A stretch of DNA of 64,000 nucleotides. Origin: Bolinopsis microptera. Its lineage: Eukaryota > Ctenophora > Tentaculata > Lobata > Bolinopsidae. Positions 43,377-55,654 of this stretch are shown piece by piece (positions within the stretch are counted from its first letter, which is position 1; every line of letters begins with the position of its first letter). Both the position numbers and the translations under genes were made by a program. Below the pieces are notes generated by a model that saw only the letters and a program-made list of their open reading frames with translations, did not search any database and had not been told where the DNA came from. The stretch covers positions 1,663,886-1,727,885 of the forward strand of contig NC_087081.1 of NCBI RefSeq assembly GCF_026151205.1, in the 5' to 3' direction.

Positions 43377-44275
43377 GTTACCTGAGTAGTTAGAAGTTTG
43401 AATTTTACATTGTGGATGATGTATATGGACACGTTCATTGAAGTTTGAGGATATTGGTAAATATTAGTGACCCTACTAAATGGCACGATGATGTAAAATG
43501 TGTCACACTATAAAACTATATAAACCCTCAATGGTTAGGATAATCGTTTCATCCTCTAGATAAACTTTGTCGCATAACGATATCTTTATCAGACGATAAG
43601 ATATCGCTTAAATGCGGCCGGCAGTGAGTTGTAAACTTTGTCACACTATAAAAATGTGACAGAGTTTATATGGACCCCTTGTTGCCGTGTTTGACCAATT
43701 TTTCGAATTTCAAATTTATAGGATAGTTGCATATGACTATTATCTACATATTTAGCGACTTTTTCGTTAAATGGTAGCACCATGTAAACTCCGTCACACA
43801 TTTATGAAATTTATATGAGGGATGTTTATGACATCCTGACAAGAAATGCCGAATAGTCTAGCATTATTTTGTGAGCTGAATGTGTTTGGAATTGTTCACA
43901 TATTTCATTGTTATAGGCAAATACAAATACAGAAGGCAGAAATAGGTAAATTTAGTCACATAAATTTGTATGATATCTCAACATGTGTGAAATTGAGTAA
44001 ATATTAGTATACCAACTTAAACACCCTATATTACGTACTATGGATCAATTAACAATATTTCAACCATACGCCGGTCATATAAATTATTATATGGCAGTGA
44101 TATGTTAACATTGGCAATATTTCAACACCTGAACAGGGTAAAAATTTGTAAATTTCGTCACAAAAAAAATATTATAACTTTATTTGCTCCGTGTTGGCAA
44201 AATAACTAATTTATCGACATAGTGATGGTGATAAAGTAGCATTATATACTAATTGAGGTATGATTCTTCAAAATA

Positions 44276-45225
44276 GGGGCAAGAAATGTAAATTTCGTCA
44301 CATCAGCCATAGCATTAGTTAGATAGATTTTCTTTCATATCAACTGCCCTTATTATAGCTAGAGCCTAGAATGGATTTATACAGAAAATATAGAAACCCA
44401 TGCCCATTTTTTATCACATTGAAATTATACTGTTGGGGCAGGAAAAGTAAATTTCGTCACATTTCGGTAAATTAGTGATATCAAACTCAGCATTGTTAAA
44501 CTTGGGTTCTGATTTGCTGAAAAATAACCAACCAATAATTCCTGGAAGAAAATTGAATTTTAACTGAGGTATGGTTCTTTAAAATAGGGTCAAGAAATGT
44601 AAATTTCGTCACATACGTAATTTTAAAATTTAGATAGATTTTATTTCCTACCAATAGTCCTTATTATAGTCGGAATGGATTTATACAAGAAATGTAGAAA
44701 CCCATGCCAATTTTTCATCACATTGAAACTATACTGTTGGGGCAGGAAAAGTGAATTTCGTCACATTTCAATAACTTAGTAAAATTAAACTCAGCATTGT
44801 TAAACTTGAGTTCTAATTTGCTGAACAATAACCAACCAATAATTCCTGGAAGAAAATTGAGTTTTAACCGAGGTATGGTTCTTCAAAATAGGGGCAAAAA
44901 ATGTAAATTTTGTCACATACGTCATTTTAAAATTTAGATAGATTTTATTTCATATCAATAGTCCTTATTATAGTTAGAATGGATTTATACAGGAAATATA
45001 GAAACCCATGCCAATTTTTCATCACATTGAAATTATACTGTTGGGGCAGGAAAAGTAAATTTCGTCACATTTCAGTAACTTAGTGAAATTAAACTCAGCA
45101 TTGTTAAACTTGAGTTCTATTTTGCTAAACAATAACCAACCAATAATTCCTGGAAGAACATTGAATTCTAACCGAGGTATGGTTCTTCAAAATAGGGTCA
45201 AGAAACGTAAATTTCGTCACATACG
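44276..45225. repeat. ~305-bp tandem repeat, about 3.1 copies
   Basis: ggg(g/t)caa(g/a)aaa-cgtaaattt-gtcacat-type starts occur at 44276, 44586, 44890 and 45195. Each unit holds two GTAAAnnnnGTCACA motifs. Confidence 0.8.
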
Positions 45226-45389
45226 AGTACGTCATTGTAAAATTTAGATACAATTTCTTTCACGTGAACAGTCCTAATTACAGTCCGAAATGATTAATAC
45301 AGAGATACAGGAAATATAAAAACCCCTGCCCATTTTATAATGTATGTAATATGTTAATCACAGACTATTTCATTCTATAATCATTGTTT

Positions 45390-45735
45390 CCAAATTTAAC
45401 CTATTTATGATGTCTTATCATTTTGTGACGATGTTCACATCAACTGTCCTATACTTGAATCTAACTGTATCCGTGTATCGTCCTTATATAGAGTTTTCCC
45501 GCAAAATTTAACTTATTTACGATGTCGTATCATTTTGTGACGATGTTTACATCAACTGCCCTATACTTGAATCAACTGTATCCGTGTATCGTCCTTATAT
45601 AGAGTTTTCCCCGCAAAATGTAACCTATTTACGATGTCGTATCATTTTGTGACGATGTTTACATCAACTGCCCTATACTTGAATCAACTGTATCCGTGTA
45701 TCGTCCTTATATAGAGTTTTCCCGCCTTCCAAACC
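45390..45735. repeat. ~121-bp tandem repeat, three copies
   Basis: atcattttgtgacgatgtt(t/c)ac followed by atcaactg(c/t)cctatacttga and tccttatatagagttttccc repeats three times. Motif orientation is opposite to the 305-bp repeat. Confidence 0.85.
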
Positions 45736-46304
45736 AAAATCAGATATAAATGATTTCGGAAATTCACCCAGAATTTCAAATTCCATATAATGTGACAGAA
45801 TTTACATCATTTCCCAATAACCAAGTGCATGTATTAGCTAACTTTTCAAAACAACATATTTTAGGGCTATGATTGGCAGAAGAACCATCAAATAATGAGT
45901 TGAAAGGGTTTTGAGGACACCTCACAGTAGAAAAGAGGTCTCGTATTCTGAGTGTGACAAAGTTTACGAAATATTGCCTTAAAGCCGTTCGATCCGTGCC
46001 CTTTAACCAATGTTGTATCATAATTGTTAGATTGACCTAATCTACTATATTTCAGACCAAGGAATGATAATTGGGCAGCTATGGTAAACAATGTCACAAA
46101 AATGTGACATTTTTTACATTATAGTGCCTAAAAGCAATACATTTTATTTCTGAGCAGTGCATATGGAAGTATGGGTCACGTGGCTAATGTTCAGAACTTA
46201 TGAACACGCTAGATTAATAGATGCTAAAATTAAGCCACTATCGTCGAAAACGCTATTTTAGAAATTTACCAATATCCTCAAACTTCAATGAACGTGTCCA
46301 TATA

Positions 46305-48840
46305 GTGATCGAGGTTTAAATTACAACTGCTGTTCCAATCTGTTGGAAAGGCTATAACGGAAAAGGTCGTGCGATATTCGTTTAGCTACGACTAAAGTGT
46401 CCGCTATGATACTACTGAGAAATTAGAGACGGTGGGGAAGTTTATCATATAGGCTGGCACTAAGAAACGAAACGACTGTTAAGAATTCGAAGTAATAATA
46501 AGGTGTATTATCTGAGAAAGTTTTCATATACGCTGGTGCAATAGTACGTAACGAGATAAGAGATAAATTGAAATGAACGATTTGTTTTACCGAGATTGGT
46601 GTAACTGGTTGCGGATTTAAGTCGAGTTAATTAGCCGTGTGTGACTGTCTAGAAATCGTGGTTACTTCAATCTCTTCTGTCTGGCTTCCACTGCGGGGTT
46701 AAGTGTAAGATGGGGTTATTCATTGCGTCTTACACGGAGTGTGGATGTATGGATCAAATCGCTTGAGTGGGTGCTAATGTTATGTTATCTGTTGGTAGTT
46801 GTCTCGTGTTGATCACGTGATTTGTTTGGTCGCGCGCGCATCAGTTTGGTGAGAAATTAGTGTCTTTCTTCACTATTTATGTTTTTATCCGCGCGTTCCG
46901 TTTTTTCGGTAGACCCCTTTTGCTGTTCTCTCTGTTTATTGACGAGCTATTGTACTGTTTTGGCATTTGTGGGTTTTAGGTACCATTTGTCCATGGCTGG
47001 GTCGTTTTGATATTCTACTGTCCGTAGCGGAAAAGAGCTTGCCGGGCTCCTGTGTGAGTGAGGTGGAGTGGAGAGAGGCCAGGTATGTGCTGGTATTTGA
47101 TCTGATCCAGCCAGACGACGTTTAGCCTGCCGGACAATGAGGGGCAGTTTCCATCCCCTACCAACGTGGAGGTCACTCTGAGGTTGCTAGTGGGTCCAGA
47201 AACAACAGGGGGGATGGAGTGAGTGATCCCTGCAGTTTGCTGGCTAGCCAACCCAGAGCGGGCGGGGCTGTGGAAGCCATGCTCAGACTAGGCACCCCAC
47301 CCGTCGTCTCTTCTTGCAGTAGCAAGGCGTGTTAGTTGATGAGGACTAACACAAGGGGACATATAAACCAATGTTTTTATATGTTCGTATTTGGGAGTTA
47401 CACATTTTGAGTGTAAGTCGGTTGGCTGGCAGACCTGCTGTCAGACCTACTGTCTGTAACGAGCCGTCCGTTCACTTTGAACCTGACTTACAGCCAGGCC
47501 TCTGGTTGGTCCTCGCGACCACAGCGTGACTGCTAGTGGAGTGCTCATTGGCGAGACGGCGTGTCACGTGATACAAGCAAATGCGTTGTGCCGTCACGCA
47601 GTGTGGCGTGACGAAGTTTTGAGAGTATACCCGGAGAGCCGGATGTGTAGAGCTCACTTCTTAGTTGCCCCTTAATCACTTTAAGGGATTCGAATTAACG
47701 GTAGCCAGTCTTACTGAGCACTACCAGTTGTGATTAGACACGTCGTGTGATCTATAATCACGTTAATCGATTAGAGCGAACACTTGGAGGTTTTTATCTG
47801 TTGACGTTCACTTTGTATTACTTTTCCTTTTAATTAATTATTCATTTTAATATACTCGTTTCATTTCTACCTTACGGTACGCCCTGCCGTTCGTGCTTCG
47901 TGACTAGAGCTTGACTAGCATACACTAAATACCAAGAAACTCCGTTTTCTATATGACACCACTTTATGGTTAGACGGGTTCCTGCAAGTTCAAATAAAGA
48001 GTGGGAGTTAGTAAAAGTAAAATGTTAATGTTGACAACAGGATAGGGCTCCGATATACTGTAATGAGGTTTAGCCAGAATGTCACGGCCTTCGTATATCA
48101 CGTACAACACCCGAATGATGAAAATATTTTAACACTAGTGTAACCCGGCCTACGGCCGGGATTTCACTGCCGCAGTTAAAAAGGGTAGGAGTAATTACCC
48201 GCTGAGTCAAAATCCGCATTAGGTGACCCAATAGTTTCTTAAACAATAATCTCATAATCAGTTATTTCTTGTGGATATTTAAGTCATTATTAGCCATGAG
48301 GCACCACACTCCATGATCATAAGGTATGAACACCGCGACCGAGTATTACACCTTATCACTCCCGTCTTGAACCGCTTTCTATTTTTATTTAAATCGTTAT
48401 AGAAATTAACCCTTGTTAACTCCGCACCACACCCGCATATTATATTTGAAAACACGCATAACATTGTCGTATGAACTCTCTCTCTCATGCAGTCCAAACA
48501 GACCCCAAACACTAACAGTCCTCCTCCCCTAATAAGCTTATGGTATTACATTACAGCGAATATTCCGGGCTAATCCAATTATGACGCTACTTAAATGCAG
48601 CTATCACATATAATACTGTAATGAGAGAGAGAGAGAGCAAGCCCCGTAACTCTAGCTGTTCTGCTCAAGCAATTTTATGTAACATTTGTGGTACAAAACC
48701 ATCAATTAAACCACTTACCACCGGCCGATTTTTTAAAAAATTTCGTATGGGCTTCATCAGAGTTTTATCGGCAGCTATACCGAAAAAACCAGTCCCGTAA
48801 CTCTTACCGCTTTTTTTGTATAACCGACCGGAAATTACAC
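46305..48840. other. Upstream region of the spliced gene, no supported CDS
   Basis: 46305-46980 is plain DNA. 47015-47030 is a CTACTGTCCGTAGCGG core, next to a relatively GC-rich stretch (47030-47300) that could be a promoter or 5' exon on the minus strand. 47320-48840 has short frames only. A perfect CCCGGCCTACGGCCGGG hairpin lies near 48146. Confidence 0.4.
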
Positions 48841-48850
48841 ACAGACAGAC

Positions 48851-48851
48851 A

Positions 48852-48891
<40 letters not shown>
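48851..48891. repeat. (CA)n microsatellite
   Basis: About 20 CA dinucleotides preceded by (ACAG)n. Frames across it are artefacts. Confidence 0.95.
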
Positions 48892-48892
<1 letters not shown>

Positions 48893-49119
48893 TCTGGTGT
48901 TATTAAGGTGATACCAAAGAGCAAACTACGACTACATTGCATGTTAGAAGGCGTCCGCATTTCTCCACGAAGAGCAGAAACGGCAGCTGCAAGATTGAAA
49001 CTAATATATCAAACTATCAAACTGTGACACGTATAAAACCAGCCGATTATCATTGCTCAATTAACAGCTGTTAGTGAACTTGAAGCATTTGTGAATTGAC
49101 GAAATTGCCATCTGATTAA

Positions 49120-49144
49120 GGGGGGGGGGGGGGGGGGGGGGGGG
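49120..49144. repeat. Poly-G tract, 25 bases
   Basis: Lies 60 bases before the foldback element at 49205, paralleling the poly-G near the related fragment at 660-900. Confidence 0.9.
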
Positions 49145-49204
49145 TTCACCCTGATTTTTTTGTGAAACTTGTTTCGAGATAGCAGTTGACCAACAAACTA
49201 GGAC

Positions 49205-49985
49205 CGGTGACCGAACTTTTGAGGGGGTCCCGGACCCGAACCGCCAAACGGTGCCCGCGGGGCAGCCACGCCCATATTTGGTCCAAATTAGGCCTAATTT
49301 AGCCAAATACCCTGAACATGCCCAAAATCCAGATTTTAGGTGCTCTACTTGTAGCTAGTAATTTTTAATCCAAAATTTGCCAGGCATTTTTCAGAATTTG
49401 GCCGCCAAATTTTTTTAAAGGCCTAACTCAGAATTCTAATACAAAACTTAAGGTCGAAATGCGATTCTACGTTGATTCTGAAAATTTCATGTAAAAATAT
49501 TGAAACCCTATTGAGTTCTATTGTTTTGAGCGAAATCAGTTTTGCAAATATCGCGAACTGAGATATGGGCGATTTTGTTCATTTTTTGCGATTATTTGAA
49601 CACAGAATCCACAGTTAGTTAGATACTGAGCTGAGAATCATAGAGAATATGTAGTATAGGCTTACCTTTCATATAAAGTTGGTTTCATTCAAAAATATTG
49701 ATATTTGACCAATTTATGGGCCAAAATCGATCAAATTTGGTGCGTATGCCCAAATATGGTCATATGGTTTTTGGCTCATAACTCGATCATTTTTTGTCCA
49801 ATCTTGATGAAAATTCATATACGAGTTCAAGGGACCACTAGTTACAAGTAGAGCACTCTGGTTTTTGGGCATGTTCAGGGTATTTGGCTAAATTGGGCCT
49901 AATTTGGACCAAATATGGGCGTGGCTGCCCCGCGGGAACCGTTTTGCGGTTCGGGTCCGGGACCCCGTCAAAAGTTCGGTCACTG
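49205..49985. mobile_element. Foldback element with ~157-bp terminal inverted repeats
   Basis: CCGGTGACCGAACTTTTGAG at the left mirrors the right end CAAAAGTTCGGTCACTGG. The arms extend inward to tctacttgta-gctagta. The interior of about 470 bases has no gene. A diverged partial copy is at 660-900. Its right end abuts the start of the giant palindrome. Confidence 0.8.
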
Positions 49986-50464
49986 GTGTAGGTAGACACA
50001 AACCAAAAACAGAACACACGTGATTATCCCTGAAAAGGAAGAATTAAACATACAAGCTACAAATTTTAATGATGTAGTTTATGAAGATTGTCGAGCCTTA
50101 TGTTGTGTGTTTCCCTTCGTGTCCAAAAGCATAGAGAAATTAGATTTTTGAAAATACTGAACAAAAAGAATTTTGCTAAATTTGCTGATTCTAAAACAAG
50201 CAATGATACCCTGCTCTTACTTAATAACTTAATATAATAAAATTAAGGCGGAAACTAGACTAAAACTCACCAAACAGGAAAACTTTCCTCGTCCGTGAAA
50301 AGGCCATCTACGCTGGTAAACCCTCCTCCATCGCTCTTGTTGAGCACTAATCTTTACCAACTATTAGAAATATTATTTTCAATATTCTATACATTTACAG
50401 TATTCTAGTAATTACCAACAAGCAAAAAACCTTGTGACTATAAGAATTAATTACAGTTTATGTT

Positions 50465-50595
50465 GTCAACTAGCTCGCCAACAAAAGCTCGCAACTAAAA
50501 GCTCGAAACCTAAAGCTCGCACTAAAGCTCGCAACTAACTTCGCAACTAAAGCCCGCAATTAAGCTCGCAAACAAAAGCTCGCAACTAAGATTCC
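50465..50595. repeat. AGCTCGCAACTAA tandem repeat, left arm
   Basis: About ten imperfect 12-13-base units; mirrored at 60335-60445 as TTAGTTGCGAGCT. Confidence 0.8.
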
Positions 50596-50599
50596 TTTG

Positions 50600-51640
50600 C
50601 AACTTTTAATATTATTTTTTTACGTATTTGGACATCTAAGACACTGACTGAGTACTGGCGCGGGAGGGTGCTAGAAGTTATTGGTTATAATATTTAAGAT
50701 AATCATTTTACGTTTTAGGTGGCTTTAACTTAACAACAGTAGATAAAAATATTCATTGAATTGGAAATATGGAAACGACCTCATGCTCATCAGGGGACAG
50801 CTAAGAAACGCGACTCTATATACTAGATCACGTCGGCGGAACATATAGATTTCAAATAAGTAAAAAGGTCTCTCACACTACACTCACTCTCGAGACAGTA
50901 CTGGAAGCGGGCGAGAGATAATGATGGCAATGGGTGATTGTAGGACGTGTCTACATTCAGGTGGATAATGTTATCATTTTGTTTACACAGCATTCGGGCA
51001 GATATTTGATAAGGAGTCATGGGTAGTAATTTAGGAGTAAAATTATTATTATAATAATATAAAATACTATTAACCTTGGTTTTCGACTAACATATTACTG
51101 TAAACTGGACGAAGTACAAGTAAAATGGTTTATTGATGAGTTTAGAAAGGTTATCAGTGTTCTATTATATGATTAGGTTCTATATTGGGATATAAGATAA
51201 CTCCAGTCCCAAGGGAATTAGTAAAATCCAATTATACCGCGTATTTGGGGGGAAAAAAACAACCTCCTTAATCGGGGCGCTGTAAATCGAGTTTTTGTTT
51301 GTTCACTTTAAGTATGTTAAGCCCACACCATTGGGGAAAGGAAACAAAACGCGGTAAATGGGGTATTAGGTTACATCATCCTGGACACAAAGTTGCAAAC
51401 TGTCGCTCATCTGACGCTAGATAGCGCTATCTCCTATAGCGCCATATATAGCGCTCGAATCTCCAAGTATCGGTAAGAACCAAAAAATAACAAAACAGCT
51501 AAAAGAAACGCGGTACATCCGTGGTTATTGTCACAACACTTATCAAAGTGTAACACGTCATGATAACTAATTAGATATCTACTTCCTAATCAGCTAATTG
51601 ATCAGCGAATAGAAACCATGTTTTATCATAGAGTTAGGAA
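50600..51640. other. Left-arm unique sequence, no gene
   Basis: No coding frame supported; mirrored at about 59380-60335. It includes a short run of GCTATATAGCGC-type palindromes near 51420-51455. Confidence 0.4.
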
Positions 51641-52110
51641 GTACTACAGTACGTGCGCACTCAGTACGTGTCGCACTATACAGTACTGTCGCACTGCAGT
51701 ACGTGTCGCACTACAGTAACGAGTCGACTACAGTACGTGTCGCACTACAGTAACGTGACGCACTACATACGTGTCACTACAGTACGTGTCGCACTACAGT
51801 TACTTGTCGCACTACAGTACGTGACGCACTATACGTATCGTGTCGCTCTGGCAGTAACGTGTCGCACTACAGTCCTGACGCACTACAGTACGTGTCGCAC
51901 AACAGTACTGTCACGCTACATACAGTACGTGTCACGCTACTATACAGTACGTGTCACGCAACTATACAGTACGTGGCACGCAACTATACAGTACGTGTCC
52001 GCACTACAGTACGTGTTCGCACTACAGTACGTGTCACGCTACTATAACATACGTGTCACGCTACTATAGCAGTACGAGGACGCTACTAAACAGTACGTGA
52101 CGATACACTG
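51640..52110. repeat. 17-bp GTCGCACTACAGTACGT tandem repeat, left arm
   Basis: About 27 imperfect units with many single-base indels. The apparent 138-codon frame is not a protein. Mirrored at 58910-59375. Confidence 0.85.
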
Positions 52111-52639
52111 GTTACTGGTTTAGGGCAGATTGCCTATTAAAATATATATCGTGCTGAGCTGTCTTCACGTATTTACATACACAAATCAAAATAACCACTA
52201 CCAGAAAACACAGCTGAAACAAACAACACTGAAACAAACAAGCTAGCTGTGTTCGTGAAGCAATCAACTATTTACTAACTACTAGATTAAGGTCGGAGGT
52301 GAAGTAGGGTGAATAAAGGTAAAGACGAGGTGAAACCTCAACCGACTCTATAGAGTAGGAATCTCCGCTATTGGCCAGACTACTACAGATTACTGAACGA
52401 TTTCACACGGAGGCGGAGGTAACATTCCGGAAACTAATTACATCATGACGGATCACAGAAACAAACATGTGAAGTTGTGACAGATTATAACAAAAATTAA
52501 AACTCATGCTCTTTTGCTATATCTTCTGAGTTCTATGCATGAAACTATGGAGTTCATAGTTTATAGTTTAATTAGACTGACATGGGTTTCAGAAGTATAT
52601 CAGTAGGGGGTTTCCATGATAGTAAGGATACTAGAGAAG

Positions 52640-52830
52640 ATCGATGAACGAGACTCTACAAGACTCTAGAAGACTTTAACGAGACTCTACAAAAGACTCT
52701 ACAAACTTTACAGACTCTACAAGACTCTACCAGACTTTAACGAGACTCAACAAAGACTCTACAACAAAGACTTTACAAGACTTTAAAAGATTTTTACAAG
52801 ACTCTACAAGACTCTAACCATCTGGCGTGT
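52640..52830. repeat. GACTCTACAA tandem repeat, left arm
   Basis: Imperfect 10-14-base units; mirrored at 58165-58350 as TTGTAGAGTC. It precedes the exon of gene-like region P. Confidence 0.8.
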
Positions 52831-52875
52831 TTTCCTTTTAATTATTCTTTTAATACTTTTACAGTATAATGAATA

Positions 52876-54423
52876 ATGAATAATATTAATATTGAAGAAA
52901 AAAAGGAAATTATCGAAGATTCATGTTGCATACCTTATCCGCTAGAAGACGTGGCACTTGCAATCACACCACCTAGCATCTGTTTTGACCTTGCACAACC
53001 TACTGACAGCAAACCACCTTAGACCTGGTAGTTTTTGCTAGTCATAAAAATCGGCATTTTGTTAAACCAAACACCCCTGCAGATTTTCAACTGATTCGAT
53101 TTCCAGGTGTAAACAACGATTTCCCTTGGGTTACCAGTTTTAAAATTTCGGTTACTGGAAATGCTCGTGTTTATGTTTACTTCTTGTGGTTTTGAGTGTG
53201 TTATCCCGAACCGTGGTAACCAAGGAAAGAATAAAAAGGTAAAAAATTAAATTTAAATTAGTTTTGTTTTCGACTTCTGGAGTTTTTGCATAAAAAAGGT
53301 GGAATGACGTACTATCGACGTATAAAGGTGTTATCTAATTAGGCTCAATCTCGTCACATAAAGGTATCTTAAAAATACTGTTAAATATCATCAAGAAGAT
53401 CCACCGTACAAACGATCGAGACCTTGGCAGTTGGCCCTAACTTTAACGGACCTTTACCTGATGAGTTGAAATTCCGACATAGGACGTCACTCACGTCAAC
53501 TAGCGTCATCTAGCGTGAAATATCGCCAGATGATGATAGATGACGCTAGATGACGACTATCAGTAAAGGCCTTTTGGACCTTTACTGATAGTTGAAATCG
53601 ACTATTGACGTCAATCTAGCGTCATCTACGTCATATAGCGTCCATATAGCGTCATATAGCGCAAGATAGCGCTAGATAGGCGCTAGATAGCGCTAGATAG
53701 CGACATTCGACGCACGTGCCGTGCAACTTAGGCGACAATTCGCTAATTGGCGTCATCTAGCGTCATCTAGCCTCATCTAGCGACATCATCATCATCTGGC
53801 GATATATCAACGCTAGATGACGCGTTAGATGACGCTAGATACGTCATAATGGCGAATTTCACCTATCAGTAAAGTTCCAACTTTAACAATAAAGATGTTA
53901 TATTTTAGGATAACGTGGACGATGCTGTTAAGCGCAGAGATGAAGATGAGACAATAGCAGGAGATAAACAAATGGGTGAAGAAGATGCCATAGCAAGTAG
54001 ATAAAGCAAATGTTGAAGATATGTCATAGCAGGAGATAAAGCAAATGGAGTGAAGAATGATGTCATAGCAGAGATCAAGCAAATGGTAAGATAGATACCA
54101 TAGCAGAAGATAAAGCAAATGGGTGAAGATGATGCAATAGCAAAAGGAAGAAGCAAATAGAGAAGATGAATGCCATAGCAGGAGATAAAATAAATGGTGA
54201 AGAATGATGCCATAGCCAAGGATGAAACAAGCAAATGGTGAAGATGATGTCATAAGCAGGAGATAAATCAAATGGTGACGATGACACCATAAGCAAAAGA
54301 TGAAAGCAGATATGTGAATGAACATAAAAGAAGATGACGCGATAATGTGAATGACATAAAAAGAAGAACGCAGATAACTGTGAAGACATAGCAGAAGACG
54401 AGGATGGAATGGCTGAGCTTTAA
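52876..54423 (+). pseudogene. Gene-like region P, left arm: acidic 12-residue repeats
   Basis: First exon about 52876-53238, ending AAAAAG|GTAAAA. In pieces of different frames it reads IEEKKEIIEDSCCIPYPLED, then DLVVFASHKNRHFVKPNTP and VTGNARVYVYF. An intron holding the CTAGATGACG array leads to the acceptor tattttag at 53908. The second exon (53909-54423) is a 36-bp repeat encoding EDDAIAGDKANG-type units, then AEDEDGMAEL and TAA. Indels break the frame repeatedly, but the mirrored copy breaks at different places, so sequencing noise is likely. No known family; acidic repeats suggest an unstructured, perhaps ion- or protein-binding, product. Confidence 0.45.
53440..53870. repeat. CTAGCGTCAT/ATGACGCTAG repeats inside intron of P, left arm
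   Basis: Imperfect 10-12-base units in both orientations (gcgtcatctag and ctagatgacgc), plus GCGCTAGATAGCGC types, so the strand can fold on itself. Mirrored at 57100-57530. Confidence 0.8.
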
Positions 54424-54666
54424 TTATGGCAATCCTTTAGTTGATGCGGGAGTTACCAAAATAACGTCTACGTGTACGCCGGTGGTAAGGCTATATTGTC
54501 CTAATAATTTTTACCATTTCCGACTTTGAAACGTTAAAAAAAGCGCGGTTTTTAAAACAGCAAAAAAATGAAGATTTTGCCCCGAAATATACAAATTCAT
54601 TTTTAATAACTTTCAACCATAAATTTGCCGTTGAAATTCCCTCATATACTTTGAAGTTTCTCACTG

Positions 54667-55030
54667 TTATAACAATTCATTTAAGGAGAGCAAGCACCGC
54701 AGCGTCCCCCCCAGCCGTCCATAACATTTGCCCACGGGGAGCACTGCCACTGGCTCTGCCATCAACCGGGCCAACCGGCTCGAATCAGTTTCAGTCCTGT
54801 ATCCATACTGTAACCAGTTTTGGTACTTGTCCTGGTCCTGTGTCTGTACTCTCCATCCGTACTTCTGCATCTGGTTACTTGTTTCTGGTACTGCAGCTGG
54901 TACCGTGTCTGGTACTGCTTCTGGTAGCCCTTTCACCCGGACTTCTTTTCCTTCTAATTTGCTACTTTAACCTTCTGGTTTCTAGTTCAAGTCCGTCAGG
55001 TCCACTGCTGAACTAACCACACCCACGGGT
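54667..55030 (-). pseudogene. Gene-like region Q exon, left-arm copy
   Basis: Mirror of 55963-56298 with indels. The minus frame keeps the VPEAVPDTVPAAVPE-type run and SNQMQKYGWR, but the ATG of the right copy is GTG here and frames are broken. It converges tail-to-tail with P of the same arm. Confidence 0.4.
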
Positions 55031-55179
55031 TGGTATCCTAAGTTTTATTAAACAATGATTAATTTATAAACGCCTAATTTTTAAACTTCTAAATTTCAGC
55101 AGCAACTATCTTTGTCTACAAATTTCGTCCCTTTTTTGAGAGGACGTTAAACTTGAAGTTTTAAATGGCAGTTTTAACT

Positions 55180-55330
55180 TCGACCAACCCCCATAGACCA
55201 CTCCTTTATGATTCTCCCCGTTGGTCTTGTCCACCACCAAGTATAGTCCCCTTTAACCATCTGGGACACAAAATATTGAATGCTTGAACGGATTCCCCCA
55301 TATATCTGGACCGCTTCTTTCACCAGTTCC
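55180..55330 (-). pseudogene. Gene-like region Q first exon, left-arm copy
   Basis: In pieces the minus strand reads WAELVKEAVQIYGGIRSS, then LVVDKTNGENHKGV. The right-arm copy has the same peptide with other indels. Helical and charged; unrecognised. Confidence 0.4.
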
Positions 55331-55466
55331 GCCCATTGAATGCATGGCTTAATGCATTTTAGTGTTTTCTAATCTAAATGGATCTATATTGAGATCGATT
55401 CGAAACGGATACTATAAAAATTCCATCCCCCTTTAGCCCAATCGGATCCTGAGTGATATAATCGCC

Positions 55467-55490
55467 CCTGCAAGCGGTCATAATAGCGGT
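55467..55490. other. Turn of the giant palindrome
   Basis: gatata-atcgcc and ggcgaatatatc face each other across about 24 unpaired bases (cctgcaagcggtcataatagcggt). A loop this short would extrude as a cruciform in DNA, and is also what fold-back amplification or two-strand read fusion gives. Confidence 0.7.
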
Positions 55491-55529
55491 GGCGAATATA
55501 TCACCTCAGGATCCGATTGGGCTGAAAGG

Positions 55530-55563
55530 GGATGAATTTTTTTTTTTTTTTTTTTTTTTTTTT
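55530..55563. repeat. T34 run, right arm only
   Basis: The mirrored position in the left arm has only a short A run (ctataaaaattcc). This is the largest difference near the centre. Confidence 0.85.
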
Positions 55564-55654
55564 TGTTTTAAAAAAATCAGTATCCGTTGAATCCGATGCT
55601 CAAATATAGATCCGTATGATTAGAAACACTAAAATGCCATTAAGCCCTGCATTC

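Larger units (their letters stand above)
43422..46304. mobile_element. 2.9-kb TIR element packed with GTAAAnnnnGTCACA motifs
   Basis: tatatggacacgttcattga at 43422 is mirrored by the complement ending at 46304; the inverted repeats are about 42 bases. Inside, GTAAAyttyGTCACA recurs about every 150 bases in the left part (43492-45225). The complementary TGTGACnnnnTTTAC occurs in the right part (45400-45965). Head-to-head pairs sit near both ends (43631-43672 and 46083-46120). No transposase frame. Subterminal motif arrays are typical of transposase-binding sites in DNA transposons. It probably lies in the 5' UTR intron of the spliced gene. Confidence 0.75.

Noticed and set aside
43490..46130. 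CRISPR-like array of regularly spaced short repeats
   Set aside because: Motif spacing is about 150 bases with repeated, not unique, spacers, orientation flips midway, and the genome is eukaryotic.
47015..47251. 78-codon minus frame in the GC-rich stretch
   Set aside because: No ATG, no splice borders in phase, and no recognisable motif; could be a 5' leader but not supported as a CDS.
51653..52069. 138-codon frame across the 17-bp repeat, and its mirror near 58857-59153
   Set aside because: Made only of the tandem repeat, with frame set by random indels.
53825..54389. Minus-strand hydrophobic frames of 100-166 codons opposite region P
   Set aside because: They are the antisense of the acidic repeat; the plus frame has splice borders and a sensible terminus, the minus frames do not.
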